Notes: generated from the sequence alone by a model not told the origin. 64,000 nucleotides of DNA from Paradesertivirga sp965650335 (GCA_965650335.1 CBFGOI010000001.1:54971-118970), one strand, 5' to 3'. Counted from the stretch's first letter, positions 18,965-28,266 are shown. Translations and numbers: made by a program.

Positions 18965-19073
18965 TTCGGAAACGATACAACATTGACACGGCCGAAAATC
19001 GTAATTTCCTAAAAACCATAATTTTATAAGCGTGGAATGATTGTTATTAATAAAAGCTTTATAGTTTTAGCAT

Positions 19074-20426
19074 ATGAATCTGAAAAATGCCGCGATTTTA
19101 GTTGTCGATGACGACCCTGATGTTTTAACAGCAATACGTTTGTTACTGAAGCCGCAGGTAAAGGAAATTGTCGCGGAAAAGAATCCTGAGAACATTCGTT
19201 CTCTGCTGGCAAAGCAACCTTTTGATTTAATATTGCTTGATATGAATTTTACCAGCTCTATCAATACCGGAAATGAAGGACTTTACTGGTTGAGGAGAAT
19301 TAAAGAGTTCAAATCGGATGCGTCTATAATTATGATAACAGCTTATGGCGATATTGATCTGGCAGTACGCGCTTTAAAGGAAGGGGCATCAGATTTCATG
19401 GTTAAGCCCTGGCACAATGACGTATTGGTTGATACTATTCAGGAAACGCTAAACAAACGGCCAGGAAGTCCTAAGGTCATTAGCTCAAAAGCTGCTGCTA
19501 TTATAGGCAATGAGTTGCTAGGTTGTTCAGATCAGATGCGGGAGATTTTTCACAAAATAAATAAGATTGCTCCTACCGATGCCAATATTTTGATCCTTGG
19601 TGAAAATGGTACTGTAAAGTATCTAATTTCAAAAGCAATCAATGAAAATTCACTTAGGGCAAATATGCCCTATATGAATGTTGATGTTTGTGCCCTTTCC
19701 GAAACTTTGTTTGAAAGCGAACTTTTCGGTCATAAAAAAGGTGCGTTTACTGATGCCCGGGAAGATAGAATAGGCAGGTTCGAGGCGGCTAACGGTGGTA
19801 CTTTATTCTTGGATGAAATCGGAAACGTTTCTTTACAACAGCAGGCCAAACTATTAACCGTTTTGCAGAATAGGCAGGTTACAAGAATTGGCACTAATCA
19901 GCCAGTAGATGTAGATATCCGCTTGATCTGTGCAACTAATGTTCCTATGTCGGTCTTGGCAAATGAAAGCCGTTTCAGGAAGGATCTGATATATCGCATC
20001 AATACCGTCGAAATCATTGTTCCTCCCTTGCGCCAGCGCGGAAATGATATTCTCCTACTTGCCGAACACTTCTGTAAGGTATATGCCCAAAAGTATATGA
20101 AGCCGGCTTTCGAACTTCATCGCAACGCGATTGATAAGTTATTGAGTTATTCCTTCCCTGGCAATGTGCGCGAACTTCAATATGTAATAGAGCGCGCAGT
20201 AATCATGGCTGACGATTCTGTTTTGCAAGCGAAAGACTTCCTGTTTTCCCCCATAGAACAGACGGCCAATATTCCCGGACCCACCGAAACCAATTTAGGC
20301 GATTTAGAAAAAAGTACGATACTCAGAGTAATCGACAAAAATCACGGAAACATAACTAAAGCGGCCAAAGAACTGGGCCTAACGCGAACAGCGTTGTATC
20401 GTCGTTTAAGTAAATATGATATCTGA
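19074..20426 (+). CDS. NtrC-family sigma-54-type response regulator with degenerate Walker A
   Basis: 450 residues. The receiver (1-125) has the acidic pair DD at 12-13, phospho-acceptor D56, T89 and K111. The AAA+ domain (about 143-370) keeps the sigma-54 contact loop GAFTDA (223-228), Walker B TLFLDEIG (D247, E248), and arginine-rich sensor regions. The C-terminal Fis-type helix-turn-helix reads HGNITKAAKELGLTRTALYRRL. The Walker A motif, normally GE(S/N)GTGKE, reads GENGTVKY (176-183), so the key Gly is Val and the next acidic residue is Tyr. ATP binding is doubtful, and the protein may act as a non-hydrolysing DNA-binding regulator. Its stop overlaps the kinase start by one base, indicating coupled expression. 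Confidence 0.94.
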   Translation: MNLKNAAILVVDDDPDVLTAIRLLLKPQVKEIVAEKNPENIRSLLAKQPFDLILLDMNFTSSINTGNEGLYWLRRIKEFKSDASIIMITAYGDIDLAVRALKEGASDFMVKPWHNDVLVDTIQETLNKRPGSPKVISSKAAAIIGNELLGCSDQMREIFHKINKIAPTDANILILGENGTVKYLISKAINENSLRANMPYMNVDVCALSETLFESELFGHKKGAFTDAREDRIGRFEAANGGTLFLDEIGNVSLQQQAKLLTVLQNRQVTRIGTNQPVDVDIRLICATNVPMSVLANESRFRKDLIYRINTVEIIVPPLRQRGNDILLLAEHFCKVYAQKYMKPAFELHRNAIDKLLSYSFPGNVRELQYVIERAVIMADDSVLQAKDFLFSPIEQTANIPGPTETNLGDLEKSTILRVIDKNHGNITKAAKELGLTRTALYRRLSKYDI

Positions 20427-21766
20427 TGGCTAAGCCTTACGAACGTAAACTGCTGCTGCGCCTTGTATTACTCTCACTAAGTCTCGCCATGTTGGGCTGG
20501 TTGAGCATTAACCATTATTACTGGGTTTGCATACTCATATTGTTTTTTGCTTTCTATCTGCTCTACGATATATTTCAATATCAAAAAAGAATTTTCAGCG
20601 AACTTGAACAATTTAAAGAGGCAATCCACTTCAGGGATTTTTCCAGGCATTTTGATGCAAAGCGAGCACCTGCAGAGCTGCAGCCCCTACGTGAATCGTT
20701 TAACAGCATAAGTGAGTCGTTTAAAAATGCTGCAAAAGAAAAAGAAACCCAATACCAATATCTACAGCAGATCCTTTCGATCGTGGATACCGGGATTTTG
20801 TCGTATAAATTATCAGATGGCAAGGTAGTATGGATGAATGAGGCAATTAAAAACATGCTAAATTTACCGCACCTTAAAAATATCTTTTCACTTGATAGGC
20901 GGAATAAGTGGCTGTTGACCGAAATTGAATCGGCCCCCATAGGCGAGAGTAAATTGATCTCGCTACCCCAGGGTAATAAACAAGTGAAGATGCTTCTTTC
21001 GGCAACCGCTTTTCAGGTTGACCAGCAGCAATTTAAGTTAGTTACCTTTCAAAATATCAATGAAGCGATAGAGGAAACCGAAGCGGAAGCATGGTCGAGA
21101 CTACTTCGGGTGATGACTCACGAAATCATGAACTCCATTGCACCTATTTCTTCACTTGCAGAAACATTGAAAAAACTGGTTGAAGACTCTATCCGGAACA
21201 ATGAACATCAGCCATCTTATCAGGAGGATTTACAAATGGGAATAGATACCATTCGTAATCGCAGCGAAGCCTTGCTTAAATTTGCGAACACTTACCGAAA
21301 TCTTAATAAAATCACCACACTTAATCTTCAAAAAATTTATGTTCGGGAGTTATTCGAGAACCAGAACAATTTATTGGCGCCGACTCTTGCAGCGAAAAAC
21401 ATAGAACTGGAGATAATTTTGAAGGACCCTTCTGTTCAATTAGAGGCCGATTCAAGTTTGCTGGAGCAGGTGTTAATCAACCTCATTGTTAATGCCATTG
21501 ATGCGGTAAAAGCGAGCGAGCAGCCAAAAATAAAATTGTCAGCAGAAATAGATGCTCACAGAAAATGTGTGATCAAAGTGGCCGATAACGGGCATGGGAT
21601 CCCACCTGAAGTACTAGATAAAATGTTTATACCATTCTTTAGTACTAAAAAATCCGGTTCGGGTATCGGACTAAATTTGTGCAAGCAAATCGTAACCTTG
21701 CATAAGGGAACAATTCAGGTCGAAACTATTGAGAACGTTGGGACTAGTTTTGTATTAACACTTTGA
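20426..21766 (+). CDS. Sensor histidine kinase partner of the NtrC-type regulator
   Basis: 446 residues. Two membrane helices lie near the N-terminus (about 10-28 and 32-50) with almost no periplasmic loop, so it senses within the membrane or cytoplasm. Then come a HAMP-like linker, a PAS-like region (about 110-210), a dimerisation/phospho-acceptor box MTHEIMNSIAPIS (His232), an N-box (LINLIVNAIDA), a G1 box (VADNGHGIPPE), an F-box (FIPFFSTK), and G2 (SGSGIGLNLC). This is the architecture of NtrB/NtrY-like kinases that control sigma-54 activators. It shares TGATG with the preceding regulator gene. It likely responds to membrane stress and controls the adjacent transporter, by analogy. Confidence 0.95.
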   Translation: MAKPYERKLLLRLVLLSLSLAMLGWLSINHYYWVCILILFFAFYLLYDIFQYQKRIFSELEQFKEAIHFRDFSRHFDAKRAPAELQPLRESFNSISESFKNAAKEKETQYQYLQQILSIVDTGILSYKLSDGKVVWMNEAIKNMLNLPHLKNIFSLDRRNKWLLTEIESAPIGESKLISLPQGNKQVKMLLSATAFQVDQQQFKLVTFQNINEAIEETEAEAWSRLLRVMTHEIMNSIAPISSLAETLKKLVEDSIRNNEHQPSYQEDLQMGIDTIRNRSEALLKFANTYRNLNKITTLNLQKIYVRELFENQNNLLAPTLAAKNIELEIILKDPSVQLEADSSLLEQVLINLIVNAIDAVKASEQPKIKLSAEIDAHRKCVIKVADNGHGIPPEVLDKMFIPFFSTKKSGSGIGLNLCKQIVTLHKGTIQVETIENVGTSFVLTL

Positions 21767-22302
21767 GACTTAGGAAGCTGGGCAATTAATATTCAGATTC
21801 AAATAAATATTTGAATCGGCTCAGAGTTAAATATCTTCAAAACTGAACAAGATCACTGACACGAATAGGGATTTTTAAAAATCCCCATTGAACCCGTTTT
21901 TACAGACCCTTCAAAACATCACGGGCGTTGGAGCACATTCAGCTATTCCAGCCAAAAAGCTTCCGCCATTGCATCCTGCTTCCATTCTGGTACAGTAAGA
22001 ACCGCGGTTGCAGATATTTTTCTTTGTCATGAGGTTTTTTCTTAGGTGCCCGTTTCTTAACTTTTTATTTCAATCCAGATTCGTGTGTCGGTTCTACATT
22101 ATCCTAAGTATAGTGAAAATTTGCATACAAACTTACCTGTCAGGTACAACAGTTCCAGAGGTGATTAGCGACAATTTGAAGGGGCGTTTGCTACGGTATC
22201 AGGCTCAAATATTCTAGCTCTGGAATTCCATTTCACCACCCACGACAAAGATACCGACGCCCGCTATTTCTTATACACATTGATTGTGCGCTGGCTTTAT
22301 GT
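21767..22302. other. 535-base intergenic region
   Basis: No confident gene. It contains a 10-base perfect stem (21796-21817) just after the kinase gene and a perfect 18-base palindrome (GGGATTTTTAAAAATCCC, 21868-21885). A leftward 39-codon open frame (21911-22030) encodes a four-cysteine peptide, discussed under findings. The rest shows nothing I recognise. Confidence 0.6.
21796..21817. terminator. Hairpin after histidine kinase gene
   Basis: The arms GATTCAAATA and TATTTGAATC are perfectly complementary around two bases, 30 bases after the kinase stop. No U-run follows, so termination is only possible, not certain. Confidence 0.35.
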
Positions 22303-22995
22303 TTATTTCTGTAACATCAAATTTTTTAAATTAATACTTCCACAATGAATTTCTTTACCGTTAATTCTATAAAAAAGATTTTGCCCTTTTAGGCCAAGTC
22401 CTGTTCGCAAGGTACCATCTACTCCTCGATTAAAGAGCGTTACGACATAAAACGCACTTGATTCTTTTGGATTAATAGTTCTTTTCAACGAAGACGCTTT
22501 TTGAAGACCTTTATCTAAAAAAGAGTTCAAAACTGGCAGACCATAATTAAACAAATGTTCTTTTTCAAGTATCATTGTATCGGAAGGAAGAAATAATTTA
22601 AAGTAGCGGCCGGCTGAAGATGGAAGTTCAAATGAATCTACAGGAAAATCAATCGTCAATCTAAAAGGATTAGCTGTTTCATTGATTATTCGAGTCCAAA
22701 ATATAGCATAAACATATACCTTACCATTAAGGTCAGTATATTTTTCTCCACCTTTTGGAAGACTGTTTTGTATGATTAGGCGCTTACCGATAGAATCAGT
22801 ATACTCATACTTAGTGTAATTATATTTTTCGTTGGGTCCGGGGGAAGGGAGAGAGAAGAAGGAAGGAAGGGAAGTAACTATGTCTTTGATTTCGGACTTG
22901 ATATTTTCTTTTGGAAGGTCTGGTTTGGTTTGCCCTCCACAGGAAGTGCAAAAAACAAACATCAAGAACAAAGTATATACGTGTACGTATTTCAT
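22303..22995 (-). CDS. Secreted lipoprotein of unknown function
   Basis: 230 residues. The N-terminal lipoprotein signal (VFCTSCGGQ) is followed by the spacer KPDLPKEN, which is shared with the neighbouring propeller proteins (KKDLPKET, KKDLSKGP). The remainder has no propeller repeats; it is a mixed beta-rich domain (FWTRIINETANPFRLTIDFP, FYVVTLFNRG) of about 180 residues that I do not recognise. It is last in the leftward sensing cluster. The shared leader suggests that a 5' module was copied from a neighbouring gene, and that the product goes to the same membrane compartment. Confidence 0.75.
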   Translation of the reverse strand: MKYVHVYTLFLMFVFCTSCGGQTKPDLPKENIKSEIKDIVTSLPSFFSLPSPGPNEKYNYTKYEYTDSIGKRLIIQNSLPKGGEKYTDLNGKVYVYAIFWTRIINETANPFRLTIDFPVDSFELPSSAGRYFKLFLPSDTMILEKEHLFNYGLPVLNSFLDKGLQKASSLKRTINPKESSAFYVVTLFNRGVDGTLRTGLGLKGQNLFYRINGKEIHCGSINLKNLMLQK

Positions 22996-23031
22996 AATTT
23001 TTTATTATTTAGTTTCAAAAATTATCCCTCT

Positions 23032-23060
23032 GGTCGTAGCGTCTCCGAGACGCTACGACC
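23032..23060. repeat. Perfect 13-base-pair palindromic element (REP-like)
   Basis: The arms GGTCGTAGCGTCT and AGACGCTACGACC are separated by three bases. It lies between the lipoprotein gene and the propeller gene downstream of it. A perfect, tight hairpin with high GC in an AT-rich gap, without a U-run, looks like a REP/REPIN-type element rather than a terminator. No transposase of the REP-associated family is in the window. Confidence 0.6.
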
Positions 23061-23103
23061 AGTATAGTAAACCAAGCGTTGCCTCACGCGCCCATCCAAA
23101 TTT

Positions 23104-24204
23104 CTATTGCCTGCCAAAGGGTTTCCATTTATCCCCAATAAGACTTTCTGTTCGTTCATCTTCTTCTGTATAGCTGGTAAAGATTTTTCCATCAAAGCGA
23201 TGCAATATTGTTTCTCTGGTACCCACCCAAATAGCTCCAGTTTTATCTTCCGAAATTGACCAAATACTGTTATTGAGAAGTCCATCTTTTGTTGTAAAAC
23301 GAGTGAAAGATTTACCATCGTAACGGCTAAGTCCATCGCCACCAAACCAAAGGTTTCCCTTTTTGTCTTCTATAATTCGGGCAACCATATCGCCGGATAA
23401 GCCATCTTTTTTTGTAAAACTTGTAAAGGATTTGCCATCATAACGGTAGGCTCCACTCCAATTGCTGAACCAAATATTTCCGTTTTTGTCTTGCAAAACG
23501 GGCCAAGCCCAATTGTCACCATTTGGTTTAAGATTGGTTATAGATTTACCATCGTAACGAAATACACCCTTATTAACCCGTCCACCAAACCAAATGTTAC
23601 CTGCCTTATCTTCTAAAATATATTCCACGTTATTGTTACTGCTCAAAAAACCACCTCCGCCTTCATTAACTATAAACGGAGTAAAGGATTTGCCATTGTA
23701 AATATAAACACCATCTATTGTGGCGAACCATAGTTTTCCGCTTTTGTCCTGCATGATACTGAACACAGTATGCTCGCTGCGGAACTTGTTGGGAGGCATA
23801 TTTTTTCGTAAGGGGATTTGGATTTCAGCAAATGTTTTACCATCATAAAGAACAAGTCCAGCGGCGGTACCTATCCAAATTTTACCATCTTTATCTTCCA
23901 ACATATGGTTGACCGAATTATGGTTAAGTCCATTTGACGCTGTGAATTGAATGAACGATTTTCCGTCATATTTATAAATACCATCTCCGGTGGTGCCGAA
24001 CCAAAGGTTACCGGCTTTGTCCTGCAGACTACAATGAACATTGTTGCCTTTATCTTTTAGTGAGCCCAGATTTTTTATAAGTTTTGTTTGTCCGACAGAT
24101 ATTATTTTTGATACGCTTACGGTTTCTTTTGGTAAGTCTTTTTTGACTTGTCCGTTGCAGGTAGTGCCAAAAATTAATATTGTCACAAAAGTAAGAGTTT
24201 GCAT
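23104..24204 (-). CDS. Seven-bladed two-component-regulator-type propeller protein (secreted)
   Basis: 366 residues: signal peptide with possible lipobox Cys (IFGTTCNGQ), spacer KKDLPKET, then seven ~40-residue repeats of the form EDKxGNIWFGTxxGxxRYDGKSFxxFT, enough for one closed seven-bladed propeller. In hybrid two-component systems of Bacteroides this domain is the periplasmic ligand sensor (for example of glycans); here no kinase is fused. The protein would act as a free or lipid-anchored binding or sensing module. The ATG at 24202-24204 fits the signal peptide. Confidence 0.88.
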   Translation of the reverse strand: MQTLTFVTILIFGTTCNGQVKKDLPKETVSVSKIISVGQTKLIKNLGSLKDKGNNVHCSLQDKAGNLWFGTTGDGIYKYDGKSFIQFTASNGLNHNSVNHMLEDKDGKIWIGTAAGLVLYDGKTFAEIQIPLRKNMPPNKFRSEHTVFSIMQDKSGKLWFATIDGVYIYNGKSFTPFIVNEGGGGFLSSNNNVEYILEDKAGNIWFGGRVNKGVFRYDGKSITNLKPNGDNWAWPVLQDKNGNIWFSNWSGAYRYDGKSFTSFTKKDGLSGDMVARIIEDKKGNLWFGGDGLSRYDGKSFTRFTTKDGLLNNSIWSISEDKTGAIWVGTRETILHRFDGKIFTSYTEEDERTESLIGDKWKPFGRQ

Positions 24205-24259
24205 GTGCGAGAAATATTTTTAAATAGTTCAAAATGTGATTGATAGTTCTTATCTATTT

Positions 24260-24285
24260 GTCATTGGGCCTCGCCCTGCAATGAC
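24260..24285. repeat. Short dyad GTCATTG/CAATGAC
   Basis: Seven-base arms around a GC-rich centre in the 212-base gap upstream of the propeller gene. It resembles the GTCATTGCGAGG-type intergenic repeats widespread in bacteria. Nothing else is recognised in this gap. Confidence 0.35.
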
Positions 24286-24416
24286 CGCTAACACGTTGCT
24301 TTGCAACAGATGGTACAGAGAAATGTCGATTTTTCAATAAGAAACAGCACTGTTAATTCTGTTCGTTTGCAAGCTGTATTGCTTAATTTTCCGCCGCATG
24401 GCATTCATTGGATAAA

Positions 24417-25937
24417 TCAATCCCGAACGCAACGAACAGACTCTGCGTAAGAAGAAACATAGCCATCGAAACGGAAAACTTTTGTTTTAAGTGGTTTAGC
24501 AAAACTCATGTCCCATCCCCACGCTGTACCTTCCTTACCCGCGGGTGTGGACGTAAACCAGAAACCGAAAAGACCCATCCGCTCATAACGATTATTTTTG
24601 CGAATACCTGCAGGAAGAGCGTTAAACCCGCTGCTGTTAGTGCCGTTGCCGTCTTCCTCCCAGCCACTGACGCTTTTCAGGGCTTCGCCGGCCTTGTCCA
24701 TTCCACCGAATTTAGTCACCAGCACAGACCATTCGCTATCCGTTGCTAAATGCCAACCTTTGGGGCAGGCTTTTTTCGCTGCTTCCCAGGTGTAAAGCAA
24801 GCCAAACTTTTTTCGATTGCTCTCTTTGTCATCATAAGCGTAGCTCCCCTGCACTTTGTAGTTCAGATTTTGGGCCATCCAGGTAACCGTGGTGCCAGTC
24901 AAAGCATTTTTAAAGCTGATCGTTTTATACGTTTGCCCATCGCGTGACTCGGTAAAGGTGCCGGTTGGTTGACCCTCTTTACTTTTAAAGTTCGTAAAGG
25001 TCTTTCCATCATAACGATACACTCCGTTTCCAGAGCCAACCCAAATACTTCCATCAAAAGCTTCTAAAATTCCAAAAAAAGCGTTATTTTCTCCTGCTGA
25101 CTTCACGATGGTTTCAGTGGGTTTTTTATTGGACAAGGACTTTCCATCATAATGTAAAAGCACAAAATTTTTGCCCACATGAGAACTACTCCAGATGTTT
25201 CCTTTTTTATCTTCGATTATATATAAACCACCCCTCTTCGTTAAGTTGGTAACGATACTGCCATCGTAGCGCCAAAGACCATCAGCGTCACTGAACAAAA
25301 TATTACCTTTTTTATCTTCGATTATAGTACCAACATTCCTAAAGGGTTTCCCCTTATGTGTTAAAACGGTAAATGTTTTCCCATCATAAAAACGGGTTCC
25401 GCCACCTGTGCCAAACCATAATTTACCGGTTTTGTCTTCAAGGAAAAGTATTTCTTTCGAGTTTTGAAAAGATTTCCCATCGTAACGGCTTGCTCCACCT
25501 CCAGTGCCGAACCAGATGTTGCCTTTTTTGTCTTCATAAATACTAAGAACAACATTACGAAGTCCCTCCTTAGTTGTGAAATGTTGAAAGGATTTTCCAT
25601 CGTAATAATAAACACCCGAGCCAACTGTAGCGAACCAAAAATTTCCTTTTCTATTTTCTAAAACAGAAAAGAATCGGGCCGAACTCACTTTACTTGTAAT
25701 ATTGGTAAAAGATTTTCCATCGTATCGAATAATACCCTCCCATGAAGCCATCCAAATATTGCCCTTTCTATCTTGTATAATTGCACGAACGATCCTACTA
25801 GGACCATGGGTGGTGATTACACCTTTGGTTTCGGAGTTGGTAGGACCTTTTGATAGGTCTTTTTTGTTTTGTCCTTTACAGTAAGTGCAAAAAGCAAACA
25901 GCAGGAGGCAAGTATAGACGAAAAGGTATCTTATCAT
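24417..25937 (-). CDS. Propeller-FISUMP fusion lipoprotein
   Basis: 506 residues. The lipoprotein-type leader (LLLFAFCTYCKGQ) and spacer KKDLSKGP are followed by seven propeller repeats (about residues 50-325; e.g. IEDKKGNIWSSS, YDGKSF). The C-terminal third is a FISUMP domain (Fibrobacter succinogenes major paralogous domain): TWMAQNLNY, YTWEAAKKACPKGWHLATDSEW, and the ending SSYAESVRCVRD. FISUMP domains are related to C-type-lectin-like/formylglycine-enzyme folds and occur on surface proteins of polymer degraders. I infer surface binding of an extracellular polymer combined with a sensing propeller. Confidence 0.9.
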   Translation of the reverse strand: MIRYLFVYTCLLLFAFCTYCKGQNKKDLSKGPTNSETKGVITTHGPSRIVRAIIQDRKGNIWMASWEGIIRYDGKSFTNITSKVSSARFFSVLENRKGNFWFATVGSGVYYYDGKSFQHFTTKEGLRNVVLSIYEDKKGNIWFGTGGGASRYDGKSFQNSKEILFLEDKTGKLWFGTGGGTRFYDGKTFTVLTHKGKPFRNVGTIIEDKKGNILFSDADGLWRYDGSIVTNLTKRGGLYIIEDKKGNIWSSSHVGKNFVLLHYDGKSLSNKKPTETIVKSAGENNAFFGILEAFDGSIWVGSGNGVYRYDGKTFTNFKSKEGQPTGTFTESRDGQTYKTISFKNALTGTTVTWMAQNLNYKVQGSYAYDDKESNRKKFGLLYTWEAAKKACPKGWHLATDSEWSVLVTKFGGMDKAGEALKSVSGWEEDGNGTNSSGFNALPAGIRKNNRYERMGLFGFWFTSTPAGKEGTAWGWDMSFAKPLKTKVFRFDGYVSSYAESVRCVRD

Positions 25938-25998
25938 TTTATGGTTTTTATTTTTAAGAACTTCGAGAACCTATATGTTTTTGTGGAAGTTTGGAGTT

Positions 25999-27102
25999 TC
26001 AACATCCTTTATTGGGTATGGCATAAATCACGTTGCCTGAAACAGATAACTTGAAGCCCCTATTTTCTACAGAGGGAAGTAACAGTTTCCATGTTTTACC
26101 CATGTCAGATGACCGGAATATACCATCTGAGCGACCACATATCAAATATTCACCCACTTGTTTGATTGACGAAATATACCATGAAGCCTGACGTAAGTCT
26201 ATTTGTTTGATGAATGAACTATTCCAGGAAGGCTGAAGTCCTTCACCTATGACATTCCAGGTTTTTCCACTATCCAGTGAAATGTGTATTCTGTTAGTTT
26301 GGGTTATTGTATTGTAGGCTATAGCAGCAAATCCTCCATCAATACGTTCCACAGCGATACCAGCACCCCCTTCGCTAATCACACGATCCCAGTTTTCACC
26401 ATCATCGGTCGATCTTAATATTCCCTGTGTGCTGGCAGCCAGGAGTACACCGTTTGACTCTACCATTTTCATTACCCAGCCTACAACATGCACATATTTC
26501 CAGGTTTTTCCACTGTTGGTGGATTTAAAAAGTGCGTTGTTGGAGCCGATGAAAACTGTGCCTCCGGTGGTTTCAAAAATGCTGCATACTTGTTTCTCTT
26601 TATATTTCGTGTACGCCCAATCTATCGTTCTGTTAATGCGTACGGCTTGCTCTTGAAAATTTGTGTACATGGGCGACCAATCACTCTTTCCGTTTATTTT
26701 TTGTAAAAATTGGCCCCTGAAATTATAGGCAAATATCCCCTTCTTGCCAGGGGCAATGCTACGCTGTTTACCAGGGAAAATCTCTTTTGTCCAAAAAGGA
26801 GTTGTGGAATTTGGTTCACTGTGATATATCCCATTTCCGGCACGTAAATAGAGCCCACTGTCATTTGTAAAGAAACCATCACTCTGCATACCTTCCCTCT
26901 GCAAATTTTCAGGCAGCCCTTTGCTAATGTCCTGCCATGTTTGTCCGCCATCATTAGATTTAAAAACGATGGGGACAATCCCCGATGATTTGCCCTCTTT
27001 TATTGATTTCTTTTTTGCTTCGTTTCGTTTTGGTACAAAAAAAGAATTTAGTAGAAATAATACTAGGAGGATGGCCGGAACAAACACAAATGATCTTTTC
27101 AT
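25999..27102 (-). CDS. BNR/sortilin-type beta-propeller protein
   Basis: 367 residues with an N-terminal signal or anchor helix (about 4-22) followed by a basic stretch. Then come repeats with the Asp-box/BNR pattern: SNDGGQTWQDI, STNSGKTWKYV, STDDGENWDRV, SLDSGKTWNVI, SSDMGKTWKLL. These occur in sialidase-like and 'YCF48/photosystem stability' propellers. It is not an enzyme by itself on this evidence, since no catalytic set is recognisable. It lies between two propeller genes on the same strand and lacks their DLSKGP spacer, so it is a different family recruited to the same cluster. Confidence 0.85.
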   Translation of the reverse strand: MKRSFVFVPAILLVLFLLNSFFVPKRNEAKKKSIKEGKSSGIVPIVFKSNDGGQTWQDISKGLPENLQREGMQSDGFFTNDSGLYLRAGNGIYHSEPNSTTPFWTKEIFPGKQRSIAPGKKGIFAYNFRGQFLQKINGKSDWSPMYTNFQEQAVRINRTIDWAYTKYKEKQVCSIFETTGGTVFIGSNNALFKSTNSGKTWKYVHVVGWVMKMVESNGVLLAASTQGILRSTDDGENWDRVISEGGAGIAVERIDGGFAAIAYNTITQTNRIHISLDSGKTWNVIGEGLQPSWNSSFIKQIDLRQASWYISSIKQVGEYLICGRSDGIFRSSDMGKTWKLLLPSVENRGFKLSVSGNVIYAIPNKGC

Positions 27103-27189
27103 TTTTTTAATTTAAAGGTGAAACATATTGATTTTAAAGTAGCGGAATTAACAGGCCGCAAATACACATTATTTCGGAACCTTTTACTT

Positions 27190-28266
27190 TTAAAGTCTTT
27201 TAACGGTCTTTCCATCATAACGATACACCCCATCTGTAGCGCCAAACCAAATACTTCCATCACGAGCTTCTAAAATCCCAAAAAGACCGTTTTCTCCTGA
27301 CTTAATTTCGGTTACAGTTGGCTTTTTATTAGACAAGGATTTCTCATCATAACGCGAAAGTGCCCAATCTGGGCCATTATCACTTCGTGAACTAGTCCAA
27401 ATGTTTCCTTTCCTGTCTTCGTAGACATAACCAACAGAATTCCGCGTGAAATTTGTAAAAGTTCTGCCGTCATACCGCCAAAGGCCACCTCCACTGAGCC
27501 AGATATTGCCTTTTTTATCTTCGATTATAGTATGAACTCTTGTAAGAGTTATGCCGTATTTTTTCGTAAGACTGGTATATGTTTTTCCATCATAAATGCA
27601 GACATCGCCCCCTGTGCCAAACCATAATTTCCCTGTTTTGTCTTCAATGATTGTATGAATACGATTATTGGTCTCATTAATCATCCAATAAACTTCATAA
27701 AGTTCCGGATGATAATCCTCTTTATGGTAAACTGGTAAGCGGACAGAATCAGCAGGAGCATGGGTAGAGGGTGGCGCTTCTTTCATTTTAAAATTTCGAA
27801 AGGATTTTCCATCATAACGGCTTGCTCCATCATAAGTGCCGAACCAAATAATGCCGGCTTTATCTTCATAAATTTCGAAAACGGAGTTACTGGCAAGCCC
27901 CTCCTTTGTTGTATAATTTCGAAAGGATTTTCCATCGTAATAATAAACACCTGAGCCAATAGACGCGAACCAAAAGTTTCCGCGTCGATCTTCCAGAACA
28001 TCCCAGAATTTGTGAGAACCTAGTTTACTTGTGAGATTGGTAAAAGATTTTCCATCGTAACGGATAATCCCTTCGGTTGAAACAAGCCACATGTTGCCCT
28101 TTCTATCTTGCCGGATGGTACGAACGGATGTGGTAGGGCCGTGGGAGGTAATTACACCTTTGGTTTCGGAGTTGATAGGACCTTTTGATAGGTCTTTTTT
28201 GTTTTGTCCTTTACCGTAAGCGCAAAAAACAAACAGCAGGAGATAAGCAAATACGTATTTCATCAT
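27190..28266 (-). CDS. Seven-bladed two-component-regulator-type propeller protein (secreted)
   Basis: 358 residues, the first gene of the leftward cluster and a close paralogue of the 24417-25937 product: same leader (FVFCAYGKGQ), spacer KKDLSKGP, and motif ITSHGP. Seven repeats fill the whole protein; the third contains an insertion of about 40 residues (KEAPPSTHAPADS...). The FISUMP domain is absent. The second leader Cys of the paralogue (YCKGQ) is Gly here, so the lipidation site, if any, must be the first Cys. It starts 170 bases from the divergent regulator gene, with the TGTAAA repeats between. Confidence 0.88.
   Translation of the reverse strand: MMKYVFAYLLLFVFCAYGKGQNKKDLSKGPINSETKGVITSHGPTTSVRTIRQDRKGNMWLVSTEGIIRYDGKSFTNLTSKLGSHKFWDVLEDRRGNFWFASIGSGVYYYDGKSFRNYTTKEGLASNSVFEIYEDKAGIIWFGTYDGASRYDGKSFRNFKMKEAPPSTHAPADSVRLPVYHKEDYHPELYEVYWMINETNNRIHTIIEDKTGKLWFGTGGDVCIYDGKTYTSLTKKYGITLTRVHTIIEDKKGNIWLSGGGLWRYDGRTFTNFTRNSVGYVYEDRKGNIWTSSRSDNGPDWALSRYDEKSLSNKKPTVTEIKSGENGLFGILEARDGSIWFGATDGVYRYDGKTVKRL

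Noticed and set aside
17593..21766. Bce-type antibiotic-sensing module
   Set aside because: The kinase and regulator are NtrB/NtrC-type, the permeases have two FtsX blocks with two large domains, and an HlyD adaptor is present, so the MacAB-like reading fits better.
22008..22217. 69-codon plus-strand frame after the kinase gene
   Set aside because: Phe/Arg-rich, no start context and no motif; probably chance.
23104..28266. Hybrid two-component sensors
   Set aside because: The propellers are followed by no membrane helix, kinase or AraC domain; each gene ends after the seventh repeat or after FISUMP.
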